Below the pieces are notes generated by a model that saw only the letters and a list, made by a program, of their open reading frames with translations, was not told the origin of the DNA and ran no database searches. 64,000 bases of DNA. Source: Nymphaea colorata (Eukaryota; Streptophyta; Magnoliopsida; Nymphaeales; Nymphaeaceae). The stretch covers positions 26,554,131 to 26,618,130 of the forward strand of contig NC_045140.1 in the NCBI RefSeq assembly GCF_008831285.2, read 5' to 3'. This document shows positions 1 through 13,148 of this stretch, piece after piece (within the stretch, counting starts at the first letter, position 1; every line of letters begins with the position of its first letter). Made by a program: the position numbers and the translations under genes.

Positions 1-660
1 ATTAACTAGTATACGGTATTAATGCTCTTTCAAATATTTAAAGAAAAACAGCCACCTTTTGTTGCATTTCTCAGACAACTGCCTAAGTTACAGTTCACCC
101 TCATCCAATTCCTGATTCCTCACTAAAATGACAAAATTAACCTGTCTGTTTGCATCTTTAAATGGATAAGCATCCCTTTCTTAGCCTATTATACTTGTAT
201 CAACAGCTAAATGTAAATGAGGAAATCTGAAGGGGGAGGGTAAAGCAATGAAGTGGTTAGCCTAAGTAGTTAATCTAAAAGATATTCATTAATCAAACCA
301 TGAATATGTGAAAACTGAGGTAGTTAAAAAAACATCAACTCATGTTAGGTCCTCATCGGCAAATTACCAAATGTTTTTACAGCAAAATTATGTCGAAGGA
401 AAGACAATATAGAAGGAAACACCTGCCCTCTACGAAAAGCTACCCTCTTGCAATGCACATTTAAAATTGCAACGTGTATTAGTTCAGGGTGTAAATGCAT
501 CATAGAGCAAGGAAATCGTTTCAAAGCTTAAAGCATTAAATGGCACGATAAGATACAAGATTGAATTCGATGACCATGGTAAACAACCAGAACAATACAT
601 GTCCAAGCAAATAAAAGAACCTTAAATATATCACACTCAAAAGTCCAAGACAACAATTAC

Positions 661-1260
661 CTTTTGTCCCTTTCTTATGTTATGGTATATTTCAATGGTT
701 AGAACAATTTCAGGAAACTGAACTGGAGTGAACTCTTGTGGAATTGCTGCATTCATCTGCAGACAAAAGAAGGTACAATGAGAGATAAAAACGAAAGAAG
801 ATGGACAAACATGATAACCTATAGAAGCTTGATGAAATTAAACAAAAAAAAAATCCAAAAAGCTCCATGCTTGCTTCTAAATTGTCTATCAAGGCATATT
901 CTTGCTTTCAGTTTCCTACAGCTCTTTTGTGCAGGAATAGAGATCCATGAAGCAAGATTGGGCAGCATGAAAGTTAGACAAGAATGAAATCCCTCCCATA
1001 TGTCACTGTGCTCTATTTCATGATTATAAAAAATAAGAGAAAATATTTTCTGTCTATTAAAACCTGCCTATTGAATCTCCTAATTTTTAAAATAAGAAAG
1101 GTGCTTTTATCAAAATTGGCTGAAGCATTGATTGAGTATCCACAAAAGATCAGGCCAGCAACGAGAAAACAAAGACAATATTCCACCTTAATGAGTCTGA
1201 ATGCCTCTTCTCCAAGGTATGGATGACTACCAAGTCATATAGGTGCAGGTACGAGGGTAG

Positions 1261-1339
<79 letters not shown>

Positions 1340-4300
1340 CACACACACACCTGTGTATGTGTGTATATAATCTAGATCCAAACCATGAAGTACCATATAT
1401 GCTGTGAGTACCTGGGTCCTATAATTGTAGTGCCGGCATGGGTACATCACCCAAAATGGGAGCACCCAGGTGACTTAGGATAATGCTGTTACCATGCAAA
1501 GCAGCAAAAGCTCAAGAGAAAAGAAGAAATGAATCACAATTTCATGAGGCAGCATAAGCATTGCATGTCCAAATGATAGACTTTAGAAAGCTTACCTTTG
1601 ACGAAGAAGTTATAAATATTGAACTTGAAGATTTCACCGCCTGAGATTCGGCCACTGAAGTGGTTCTTTCATTCATTTCAGCCCTAAAACAATTGATGGA
1701 AGCCATTAGTATCGAGTGACGAACATAAATAAAACAACAGAATCCAAAAAGGAAGGCCAACTTAATTTACATAAACCCCGAGAATTCAGCCTCCAATCAA
1801 GTTGCGATGGATTGGTCGGATATGTGTATCTGAATCTGAGGTTTAGTTCAAGTTCTGAATTTCAGCTATCAAATCTTGTTGATTCTCTCCTAATAATTAG
1901 GAATCGCATCCGTAAAACAAACCTGAGTGAATGAAGTTCTGCCTTTGCTTTGTCTTCATCTTGCCTTCTTTTAACTTGTGCAAGTTGTTCTACTTTTGAC
2001 ATATCAGCACCCTGCTTGTTGGAAGGACAAATTAGAGTATAAGAAGAAAACTCAAGACATCTTCAAATCTCAAACAACATACTACCAGCTACATAAGATG
2101 TCTAAAATAGTAGTCAAATTCAGGAGCAGGACCAACTAATAGTCTATTCATGCTATCACCAGCTAACCAGAGAAGCAACTTTCTTATTGTTATTATTTTG
2201 TTTACTTGGTACCGGATAGAGGGAAGCAGTAAAGAAGGAACTAGAACAGGACGGCACTTGAGACTTGCTGTAGAACTTTCACTTGAATCGGCACTGGCAT
2301 TAGCTCCGGAACTGGAACAAGAAAGTGTTTTGCGACAGTAAAGAGAAACGGAAGAGGACAAAACCCCAACTGTTTGCTCCTTGATTCCTTTTAATTAATT
2401 AGCAGTGTGCAGTATGTACAAGTTCTCAAAGGTTGAAGAAAATAGAAAAACAACACACAGTATGTTCGCATTAGCATTCTCTGATAAAGGTGTTGCATTA
2501 CATATTTAGGTTTCTGTGCTTATATTTGTGCTCTAGAAAAGCCACTATGGCGTGCGATGACTTAAAGTATTTCAGTTAGTGGAAGGCAGTAAAAAACCCT
2601 TGAAGGAAGGCAGTAAAAAACCCTTGAAGGCCCCTTATACTTGAGCCCCAAGACTCCTACACTTTCCCATTGTGACTTCTTATCTTCCCTTCTTCAACCT
2701 ATATGTTCCAGAAAATTTAAGTGGAACTTAGTCAAGCAGCGCTTGACACAGCATCAATTATAACACATGCAGCTTAAGGAACATCTCTTAAACAAACTTA
2801 GGGAACAAACCAATAGTTCAACTAGCAATTTATGACATGAAATCATGCATCATGAACATAACATGAAACCTCTCCATTAGCACTTCACCATCCAGGAATA
2901 ACCAAAAGTAGGGATAAAAGCTCATCATTAAAGAGAACTTACATCTAATTCTGCAGCACGGCTATTTCGGTCAAAAACTCTTCCTCTCTTCTTTTTCACT
3001 GAATGAACAACTGTCTCAGAAGAGCCTTCACTTGGTGCTGTAAATCCCATAGTTTCAGTGGAACTTTCTTGGTTTGCTCTTTCTGGGCAAGGGAAATCAT
3101 CAGTTGGATCATTATGCACATCTGCATTCCTATAAAATCTCCGTGCATTATTATAAGGTTGTCTATTAGACCTTGCAGAGAAACATAACAGGAAGACTTT
3201 TGATTGATTTAGACTTGTATACGTCATATACTAGGCAGGGAGATTTAAGCATTTCCAATGCCAATACATGTTTTTTTAGAGGTGAAACATCAAATTTTTG
3301 GATTACATTAAAACTCATCAACAAAAATTAAATTCTTGCATACAATGAACCCAATGCATATTTAAGAAGATAGACAATTAAGAATACAACCAATGGTGTG
3401 AGAATCGACATCAACGCGAAAACAATACATACTTGCTTTCTTCCTTTTTTCAGTGACCTACAATGAGGCCCAATAAAAAATGGATCAAAGTAACAACGTA
3501 AGTGTAAGGTTCCTCTATGAAAATGCATTTCATGAAATAATCCATGATACATGAATCTTATGAAAAGTCTTACAAAATAAGGACCAACCCAATCCATTAG
3601 GAGGAGAAGGTAGAGAACAGTTACACTTGCCATGTTTCCAAAAGGATCCTCAGATTTTATCTGCGTCCTGGTAACCAGCTTGCTTAGCAAAAAAAAATTA
3701 ATTTAAATCATGGCCACAAATATTATCCCAAGGTTTTTAACAGTGAAATTTTTATCACATATTTCTCGGCAAAGTTGCTTTTCTCAAGAAAATGTTGGGA
3801 AGTTATCGGCAAATTTTTAGAAAAATAAAAAAAATCCTAAAAGTTAAGTAAAAATTGAAAAATGAGAAACCAATAAGAAGACATCAAAAAACTAGATAAA
3901 ATAATAAAAATAATGTCTTAACGATGATTAGAATGATAATAAATAATTTAATTCAAGTTTAAAGGTGAATCAATAATGTCACCCACCTCAAAAAAGAGAA
4001 ATGAAAAAAGGGAAAAAACATATAAATATATTTTTCATGTTTTTTCTCAAAAAGAAGCATTTGTATCACATTAATCTCATGATATTTTCGAAAATATCCT
4101 GATCTATGGCTGTGATTTAAATAAGTAATGCAAGGCCATGGTCACACCTGAACAAAATTATGAGAAAAATGACCAAATTAGGCAATCGAGATAAATAAAG
4201 AGAAGATTCTTGTACCACTTACATTTTGACTGATTGTTCTTCGGAACTTGAAACACTTCCAGTCTCCTCTGGAAGCTAACAAAAGTTCCAAATTGAAATC

Positions 4301-5985
4301 ATATTATTATTATATGAACACTTTATTTTTTTGATATATTATGAATACAACATTACCTTAAATGCTTCTTTGAGGGCCCTTTCAACCAAGTCCTCCTCGG
4401 AAAGAATTTTCAAGTCATCAACCCTTCAAAAATCAACCAAGCACCAATGAATTAAATGCCAAAGAAGAACTACAACTAATTAAAAAGACATTTGGCAACA
4501 CAATTTGAAGAAAATGCAACATATTATACGGTGGCAGTTTGAGACACCTATCCACCGACACTAAAGAAAATGCTAATTTATTAAAGTTTTTCACAAGGTA
4601 TAACTGTAAGAATATATTTGATAATGGTATTTATGACCTAACCACTTTTTAAGGATAATAAGCACTAGCTACTCTCAGTGAAATACTTGCTTTCATCGAT
4701 TACAATCCTGAAAAATAGTTCCTTCTCTTCCAGCTTGGTATTGTTTCCTCAAAATTCAAATTTATATCAGACTAAGTGCTTCATGGTTTCTAATTTAACA
4801 AAACTGACTTCTGCATTCTTCAACTGCTGATATCCAAACGAAAAAAACAATCGCCCTGAAGTTATACACCACTTAAAGAGAGAGACTGAAAGAATCATGA
4901 ACTAAATTGGAAGAAGGAAGGTGGACAAGGAAAAAGATACAAACATAATCTTTACGTGGTAAAGAAAGCAAAAGTTTACTTACGAGAGATTGACATTACA
5001 TGACTGAGATGATAGTTCGCACAAGTCCTTTTCTAAACCCTGACAATCAGGAAAAGGAATCACAAACAAAAATTTAAGGATGAAACAGAGACACGTCTGA
5101 CGTGGAAAAAGCATTCACGATCATGTCCTATCTGTCGTAAGCTGTTGGCCGTAAGAGTAGATAATAAAGTTGAACCAACTAACGGATGTATATAGAATAA
5201 GAAGAGAGGGAGCATATATCAAAAGAACATCAATATACCAAAGGAATCACAAATAATAAAATGTTTCACCATAGAGCACTTAAAAACTTCGCTGGCCTTC
5301 TATATCATACACATATATAAATCCCACCCAAACGCTAACCTTTTCGAAATTCGAACATGACGATAATGTGACGATGGCGGTGAATGATGATATTGAAGAA
5401 CGTTCTTGCATTCGATCTCTCACTATGCATATCATTTCATTTCAATAGCTTAAATAACCAAAAGAAAGGGGGGGAAAACCAAAGGAAAAGGGGGAGCCAG
5501 TTGAAGCAACTAAAATAAAAAGCAGCACAACTTCCAAATCCTCGTCAGAAAGGTAAACCAATAATAGAATCTGATTTCTTAGGGCTGGAATTCGAAGACG
5601 CACGGCGGCGTCCAATCCGACCGCATTCAACAACCAACGGCTATGGCGAACCCGACGGTTTTCAGAACCACGACGCACGGCATCAAATCCATCGGGACCA
5701 GACGGATATCTACAAGACATCCCGCGGGAGAAACGCCAAAGCTTATGATTTTCTTCCACGCAGAACCCCTCCGATCGACGAGAAGACAAAACCAGAGAGG
5801 CGTGATGCAGATAGGATCGGGAGTCTTACCTCCAATTCACGGACCACGGATGCCTGGAACTGCGGAACACTAGTAAGAGGGCCGACGAGGCCCGGAACAA
5901 ATATGGGCCCGCCTCGAGGGCGCGCTCTGCAGACTCCTTCCTCCTGGAGGGGAAGGCCTGGCAACTCCCTCACTCCCGACGCCAT
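661..5985 (-). CDS. SRD2: SNAPC3/SRD2-type snRNA-activating protein complex subunit (3' end outside window)
   Basis: Eight minus-strand exons join in frame: 5985-5830, 5039-4984, 4423-4357, 4275-4223, 3171-2943, 2011-1923, 1683-1596 and 756-661, giving 278 residues with the rest beyond position 1. The start is an ATG at 5985 followed by residues MASGVREL. The recognisable segments are RGGPIFVPGLVGPL near residue 24, DDLKILSEEDLVERALKEAF near 72-92, a basic KKKRGRVFDRNSRAAELD stretch near 170-187, a charged KVEQLAQVKRRQDEDKAKAE segment, and QEFTPVQFPEIVLTIEIYH near 253, which opens the conserved SNAPC3 domain. Family knowledge: SNAPC3/SNAP50 (Arabidopsis SRD2) binds the upstream element of snRNA genes in the nucleus and activates Pol II and Pol III snRNA transcription. 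The Cys-rich C-terminal half expected of the family is missing only because the window ends. Family identity comes from remembered motif similarity, not a search. The acceptor of the fifth exon is the least certain: AG at 3173-3172 was preferred to a second AG a few bases downstream. Confidence 0.85.
1264..1350. repeat. (TA)33 (AC)10 compound microsatellite
   Basis: TA units at 1264-1329 are followed by AC units at 1331-1350, within the intron 757-1595 of the SRD2-type gene. The apparent long frames across it are artefacts of the repeat. Confidence 0.97.
2582..2629. repeat. 24-bp perfect tandem duplication
   Basis: The unit beginning GAAGGCAGTAAAAAACCC at 2582 is repeated at 2606, inside an intron of the SRD2-type gene. 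Confidence 0.9.
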
Positions 5986-7489
5986 CCCAGTTCAAAATTT
6001 CTCGGAAGGCTTTGACGGTGGAACACCGAGGCTCGGACTTATATAGCGTTCCCTCGGGCGGCAAGAGGTGGCGGGTTTGCCGTATAAACGGATCGGGTTT
6101 CGGTTTTCTCTAAAATAGAAATTCGACAAGTTTTTATCGGATTCAGATGGAAGAAGCCAATACAGCACTATGCTGCTACACAATGTTATTATTCGTCTTA
6201 ATTGTTATTACATGTTGAATTAAAACTTGTCTTTAATTAAAATCTTAAATTGCATCATGTAGTTTCAAGCATATAATATAAAATGATAATGACACCGCAC
6301 TAGCACTCACGAAGGGTTTTCCTTATCAGGACAACACTAGCTTTTTCACCATACATGAAAATTCCGTCAAACTTTCAAATCAATAGAAGTGTTTCTGTAT
6401 AGCCGTCACCAGCATTAAGTCTCTCCTGTTTCCACCATTTAACCATAATTTTAGCAAGGTATCTTTCTTTTTATTTACATCCCACCGTCGTGTTGCATGT
6501 TCTGTTCCTTTTTTATTTACACCCCACCATTTAACCAAATTTTAGCAACATGTTCATGTTTTTCAAATTTCTGAATCAGCCTCAAACTTTTCTCGGGCGG
6601 TTGACTCGACCTCTGGAGGCCATTGAAAGCTGTTTAAATGCATGATTTAAATTTCACTTCACGTCATTCTTGTCGCCGCAGCGTTTGTTGATGATGCAAA
6701 TGAACAGGGCATCTTTGTGTGGTGAGATCGGGTGTCAATCGCATTCCTCGTTCGTCTGAAGCTGAAGGTATACCTCTCTTTCTTCTTCGTGCAGCAAATT
6801 TAATTTATAGACAAATAAGTCTGAAACACACTATATCGCTCTCTGACCAGGTGGATTCTTCTTCTTCCTTTTCCAGACATGGGAGAGATAAATTAACGGC
6901 CATTGGACGAGATGAAGGTAAATAGGGTCGCGACCAACAGCCGGTGTTCCATAATAACGAAAAGGAGAGAACTATCAGCCACAGGTGAATTTCTTCTCCA
7001 GGTTTTCTGCATGAAGCTCCAGCTCGGGCGGTCCTCAATTGACACTCTGTAGCGGAGATGCTAGAACGTAGACTTCAAAGAAACAGAAAATGTTCTCAAG
7101 TAGGGAACACCAACTTTCATACACCTTTTAGAAGAAATCGTGATACAAGAAATGCCACAGTACCATCGTAGCTAAATTGACAAAGAAATTCCTGCCGCCA
7201 GGGGAAAAGTGGGAGTGGCCACATACGCTATGCATGCTCTGCCCGCTCCAGCCTTTAGCTTTGCCTAAAACGTTTTTCATTTGATCACGAAGAAAGATGC
7301 CTCCTGGGGTTTACATGTTTGGATATGCATGACCTCAGCCGCTGACTAAGAGACTCCTTTGGTTTTGACGTTGAAGAGTCTTTCGGTTTATTCGTTTGCG
7401 AATCGGATTTACCTGGGAACTTACGAAGAGGAGTTGCAACCGCCCTTAAAACAGCCTGTACAACTTTTTCAATTTAATGAAGTGAACAT
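5986..7489. other. Intergenic region between the SRD2-type gene and the hydrolase gene
   Basis: This 1.5 kb stretch holds the promoter of the SRD2-type gene at its left end and the 3' flank of the hydrolase gene at its right end. Short open frames at 6719-7038 show no domain-like pattern. I see no RNA gene or repeat family of note. Confidence 0.6.
6039..6045 (-). promoter_or_regulatory. Probable TATA box of the SRD2-type gene
   Basis: On the minus strand a TATATAA heptamer sits about 55 bases upstream of the ATG at 5985, in an otherwise GC-rich stretch. With a usual 25-32 base spacing the transcript would start near 6010, giving a 5' leader of roughly 25 bases. The assignment rests on position and sequence only. 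Confidence 0.5.
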
Positions 7490-10400
7490 TTATGGAAGAA
7501 GGCACTGCAGAAAGTGAGATGTTTGAACCTGATGTCCACTGCAGGTGCCCCTCGTGCAATCTGCAGAAGAGGACTCATCGTTTACTGCACCCAGAGAGGA
7601 GCATCGTCCCCATCTCCCATAATTCGAACTAGAGTGGGAGCAGCATTCTTCGCCTTGTCTGCTTTTGTCCTGAAATATTGGAAAGTGGTTACAGATCTGA
7701 GAGCCATGCCGATTCTTTTGGTCCTCGGAAATCATGGTGATTAAAGAAACAGAGCTTGGAGTCCCTAGTTTCGAATCTAGTTTGGAAAAAGAGCCAAGGC
7801 TATGTGGAATTTCTAAGAAAAAAAAGGGAAAATTGATCATCAAGGAACTTATTTTCCCTTTCAGACAACCACGGGATTACCTACTCAGTCTAAAGGCCCC
7901 AAGTCCAGAATTAAACATAAATTCACCTTAATTAAACATAAATTCACCTTCCATCCAAATTAAATTTACCTGCAACTGGAGTTCCTGATTTACATTGTTT
8001 CGGTCTGTCTCAATAGCCATATTTCCTTTTCCAAAAGATGAAGCAATCTGAAAAAAGTCTCAAGTAAAATTTACATTTTAGCATAAAGATTACTCAAAAA
8101 ACACTTTTGCACGAGAGACATAAAAGTTATAACTCGAAACATTATCAACCCTTACCCTGCTGGTGGTTCTCGGAGGACAAACTCCAGTACTGGAAAGCAA
8201 CTCACCAACTGATTTAGTGTACACTACAGGATATATACTACGTCAGATGGCTGGATTAAGAGACAAGAGAATACAACTAAGTAAAACCACAAAAGATCAA
8301 CGTTCAAGCTTTCTACATAAAGAATCCAAAGTTTCGTATACTGGAAAGTTATCTTACCATCTGCAGAAGAAGAGCTTCCAGCACTGGATTCCACCATCGG
8401 AAGGGCAGAAGGAATTTCAGGTAACAAATTCTGTGAGATGTTCACTGATCCAAACTGCATTTCAATATTATAAGTCCACAGATGAAAGGAAAGGTCGATG
8501 CAGAATAAAAGCATGAAGCATTGCCTTTTTCTTCACTTATCAATACCAAAGCTTGCGTGCAGAATGTTTATTGGAGCACATTTTGCCTTTGTGATTGATC
8601 ATCTCAAGTGAGGTTAATTGCATCCTTGCAAAGGCTAGAGAAGATGTACCTCTTTCCTGCCAGCACCAGCTTCGCCAGAATTGTGATAAAGCATACTTGA
8701 TTTTGATGAAGGAGCTTGTGGGGGATGAAGAACATTGTAGAAAAATATGGATGCAGAATCATAAAAAAATTGTGGTCGAGGAGAGTTGTGATCACCCTCA
8801 AATTTGATGATATTTTTATCTCCCTGCCAAATATTCATGGTTAATACTCGAAGTTCCACTTCAAGAATGTGTACAAGCCTGTGGTGCTACATGGCAGGTC
8901 ACATGATATTGATCATATTTAGGGGTTTTTTCATGAGAACATACTGCATAGGACTTGAAAATGATGTCAGAATGATGTGGCAGGATGAATGCATCCCCAG
9001 TTCCATGTGCAAACAAAGCTGGTATAAAAGTTCTGGGTGCAGTCTGTATCACAAGCACAAAGAAAATGTATGCGTTAAAAGAAATCAGTAGAACAAGATA
9101 AATCAAAGGGATGCTTAAGGTTGGTAATTTAGGGTACTGGAAGTAGCATCTATTGAAATGATAGTAGACACCAAATGATTAAAGCAAATCTTGGACTTGA
9201 CTATACAATTTTAAGATGTCTGATAAACCTGAGATGCATTGAGATCCATAATATCAAATCTGGCCCTTTTCTGGATAATATGCCTCATGTATTGAACAGC
9301 CATTTTGACCTGATGGTAAAAGAATTAGGTAAGGGACACATGACAAATGATTGATCGTTAAGATACCATTTACACATGATCTATCGGGTTATTAACTTAT
9401 TACAGAAACATACACACAGAAACACACATACAGACAGACACTGACATGGGATTCATGAGTTTATGCCGGTAAGAACACGCACAAACACACAACAGAAAGA
9501 AAAAAGAGATGCAAGGAGAATCCCAATGTACCTGAGATGTATGATCTCATTTTTCAGTATTTCCAAAATTTGAATTGAGAAACCTTTTAAAATTCACGTC
9601 CACCTTTTGATGTCTTTGTTCCATGCCATATCATTGATTTAGATGCCAGATGTGCAATATATAAGATATAAATATAGGAAGATTCTTTGTTAAAAAAATG
9701 ACATAATACGTTGGGTAACTATGAAAGTGTTCAAGAATTAAAGTATCCAACGTTAGTTTATACTAACATCAATACCTAAGTTTGGCAAGTGATTTTTATT
9801 CATCCAAAAATTTATTATGCCTGTCAATTTTCATGCTATGGTTTTGTTCATACATAGTGGGTCATTAGAAAATCTGCAGGTTCTCCATAGTTAATCACAT
9901 TGTGAAAGTCTGCAGGCTCTCCATAGCTATCACATGACAGTACATTCCGACTTGAAAAACTTTCAAGTCTGAGTGAAAACTTCAGGGAATATTCAATACC
10001 GAAGTATTTTGGACTTGTGGTCCTGTTGTTGATGTATTTGATATTAGAGGCAAATAAATGCCTCAGATGTTGAACCCATACAAATACAGACTGATTAGCA
10101 CGAGGAAACATATGGAAGATAAATGTGTCATACCGTGAATTTCGGGAGACGTATTCTATAAACATCCACAAGCTCCATCATCAGATCAAATAAGTTAGAG
10201 AAAGCACTGTCCAACACCATCCCAGCAATAGTGGGGTCATCTGCTCCATAGAGAAGGCTGCAACACAACTAAGTTTGTAAAGCACTAATTGTAGAAAAAC
10301 AACCTGTATGATTATGTGATGAAAAACATGGCAATCTTGTTTGTAATCTTTGATTTCAGTCACTTAGATTTTCAATTGTTCTTATTCAATATTTCAAAGC

Positions 10401-13148
10401 AGCCATCAAAATGATAGTGAATTCAATATTATGAGACCTCAAGTATCAATTGACATGTCACACATTTTTACTATTCTTATCAAACAAATTTATTTCCAAG
10501 AGATCATCTCTCTTAAGAAAATCGCCAGCATCCGACGCAATCTTTTGAAACCATAAACATATCTCATAGCAGCTGAAAATGAAAGTTGAAAACAATTAAA
10601 TAATTTCTTTTAACCAGAAACATATATCATCAATAGAACTGCAGAACAAGTCAAGCAATTCAAGCTCGATTCACATAAACTCAAACTTGTTTGTTGGATA
10701 ATCAAGTTCGAACTCGAGCTCGAGTTATATGTCATGTTGAGTTCGAGTTTCATGAACTCAACTTGATTCAGCTCAATCATACGTGTGGGTGTCATTTCAT
10801 GTGTACTTTCATCTTTTTTCTCTTATTTCTCTCTCCATTATTCTCCCCATCTTATTTAAAGGAGCGATAGTGAGAAGGCATGGTGCCACGGGAATGAGAT
10901 GCTTCAAGAAGAGGAGGAACAAGAACTGCACTTCCACTGTATGGGATGTGCTACCAGAGTTTCCAGCTCCAGAAAGCCACTGTGGTTCCTATCATTATCT
11001 CCCCCACTAACCACTTGGATCCACAAGTTTAAATGGAGCATAAAATGATTACGAGGAAAACAATCAGAATGGGCCATTTTGAGATTCCATTTGTCCTCAT
11101 TTTGTGGACAAACGGCTCTTTCTCTATCTAGGCTTCTCGAACTTTTTTCATAGTTCAGTTGAATGGAGCTCTGGTTTTTCTTTATGTACAAGCTTAACTG
11201 AATTGAGCTTGAGCCTGGCATGTGAAACTCCACTAGAGCTCAAGCCAAGTTCAACATGATCAAACTGGTCAAGCTCCAGCTAACTTCCAGCTTGAATCGA
11301 CGCTGTAGATGAGTACTCATGAAAGTCGAAAGAGTATACAATGAAAAGAAATGTACAGCCTTGATGGCCCTAACAATAAGATACTTGCTTTTATTGCGAA
11401 AGAGATGTCAGCAGAGCCAGAGTGAATATCAGATGCAGCATGTGCGCGAAACAAGCGAAACAATGATCCACCTATATACCTTGTAACCGCACCCATTGAC
11501 CGGCCCCACAAGCCAATACAGGAAACTTCTTCCTTCCTTCGCAGGTAAGATACTGCAACTTTCAAATCATCTTTCTGAAAAATATCACAAAAGCTGGCAG
11601 TTAGCAAATATATGCAGTTGGCCAGGTTGCTTCTAATCAAAGAACTTGTACCTCATGCCACCCAAGGCTAACATATTCACCCTCTGATAACCCTGAACCA
11701 GAAAAGTCAAGAGTGAAAAGAGTGATATTTGAAGGAAGGAGGATTACAGCTGCATCATTTGCATCTGCCCTACAGCCACTGCAGTTCAGATAAACAAAAA
11801 AACTCGAATATATCAACTTATCTCCAAAATCTTAACCGGGATAAAATGTAAAATCAATGTGTAAACCTTGGTCCAGGATTAACTGAAAAAGGTGACTATT
11901 ATATATTACTGAAAGAATACTTTTCATGTATCAGTACATGAAAATCTCATTCAGGAACAAAATTACAAGAATTAACAAAAGACCTGTTCCCATGGCAGTA
12001 GATAACACAAGGAAGAGGAATATTTTCTGGACGTGGTGAAGGAACATAGTGGCTGCACTGTAACGTATGGCCTCTTCCATTTCTGAGCTGAAAATTTCCG
12101 GGGTCTCCCAATCAATAAAGCAAAGGATATTGGAGAAGAGAAGAAAAGCACAAGTACAATAAAATATTCATTTGTTTGGCTTCCATACTTGCCTCAATAT
12201 CTTCACGTTTGAACTTTCTTCCTCCAAGAGTGAACTCGGTTTCCCATAAATATTGATCTGGATTGTACTCTGCCCTGTATCCAACCAGTGAAAGGAGTAC
12301 ATATGAAAGGCTTTCAAGTTGCCATGGCTTCATTTTTCTGTACCATGCAAACCATATAAACGTGCACTTCTATTTGTGTGTATGCATTTGTGTGCGCATG
12401 CATATATCATTAGTAAAATTTGCAGCCTCTAAAAGATTGAGGAGTCATGGGAATCTGCTTTAAGCGCACCAACAAAGGATCTCAATAGGCATGAAAAGGA
12501 ACGTATTAAAAGTTGTTTCCCGTTCCATGATATTAATAATTTCGCTCTTCACATTCTAAATTTTCAAGACTTACAACTTAATGTGGAATTTCTAGATCTT
12601 GCACGTAATTCATGGAAAGCGCTTAATGATACTTCAAGTCTGCAGGAATTTAGGACTCAAAAACCATATCAGACTGTAATTCTAGTACATCAGGCTCTGA
12701 TATGGAAATTGAAACACATTGATGAAGACATGAACATAGCAGTACGACAAACATGGAAAACTTCTGTAACGCCTTAGCCAGAAATGTCGTTTTAGGCTAT
12801 CTTTATTGCTAGTTTTGGTAGGTTAAGGTTGATTATTTCTCTTTTAGTTGTTAGGCCATCAACTATTCAGTGCTGAAGCGTCCATAAATACATTGCAGGT
12901 GAAAGTGGAGCCATAAAGGCCGACGGAGATAAATCAAATACCAACGGTTTGTTTAAGTCAGATAGCTTCATGAGTATAAACTCATTGTTGACTGTCTCGT
13001 GTATGTATTATGAGTTGAAAACGCCTTTTTCAACAAAGACACATTCATTCAACAAGAAAAACGTGATGTCAAACGGCACAAAACCACAAAGTAGTGAGAA
13101 CAGGTACCTTGGAGGCCGAATCACAAAATTGATGAACTGTTCAATCAT
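7490..13148 (-). CDS. Plant alpha/beta hydrolase superfamily protein, 13 coding exons, 444 aa
   Basis: The minus-strand exons are 13148-13108, 12274-12193, 12087-11984, 11778-11652, 11574-11480, 10257-10134, 9309-9229, 9043-8945, 8823-8650, 8454-8358, 8208-8156, 8047-7970 and 7669-7490. They join with exact phase to 444 residues and a TAA. The protein starts MIEQFINFVIRPP, then has AEYNPDQYLWE and CVIYCHGN (oxyanion strand, about 69-75). The nucleophile elbow GRSMG puts Ser at 144, HGTGD puts Asp at 235 and EGDHN puts His at 263, a complete catalytic triad. The order and spacing match a plant family of cytosolic-looking alpha/beta hydrolases; no signal peptide is visible. The C-terminal 130 residues are Ser-rich, of low complexity, and include WGRCSSLG, which I recall from plant homologues. 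The substrate is unknown. The intron after residue 41 uses a GC donor (GAG then GCAAGT). Introns are up to about 1.2 kb, and the one at 10258-11479 holds degenerate GAGCTCGA repeats. A 5' UTR intron upstream of 13148 is likely but not placed. Confidence 0.92.
7909..7950. repeat. 21-bp perfect tandem duplication
   Basis: The unit at 7909-7929 is repeated exactly at 7930-7950, inside the last intron of the hydrolase gene just beyond the donor of the 8047-7970 exon. It looks like recent slippage and leaves the splice site intact. Confidence 0.9.
10650..11300. repeat. Degenerate GAGCTCGA-type repeat blocks in a hydrolase intron
   Basis: Two clusters, about 10660-10780 and 11180-11290, are dense in variants of GAGCTCGA, GAACTCGA and AAGCTTGA and lie inside the intron 10258-11479. 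They resemble the body of the element at 36077-36623, but I found no clean terminal repeats or target duplication, so they are probably decayed copies. Confidence 0.55.

Noticed and set aside
1150..1465. Long frames coding poly Tyr-Ile and Cys-Val across 1264-1350 (and at 35.2 and 39.0 kb)
   Set aside because: They are translations of TA and AC microsatellites inside non-coding DNA.
8861..9106. Frame 9106-8861 (minus) read as an independent ORF
   Set aside because: Only 9043-8945 is coding, as one exon of the hydrolase; the rest is intron read-through.
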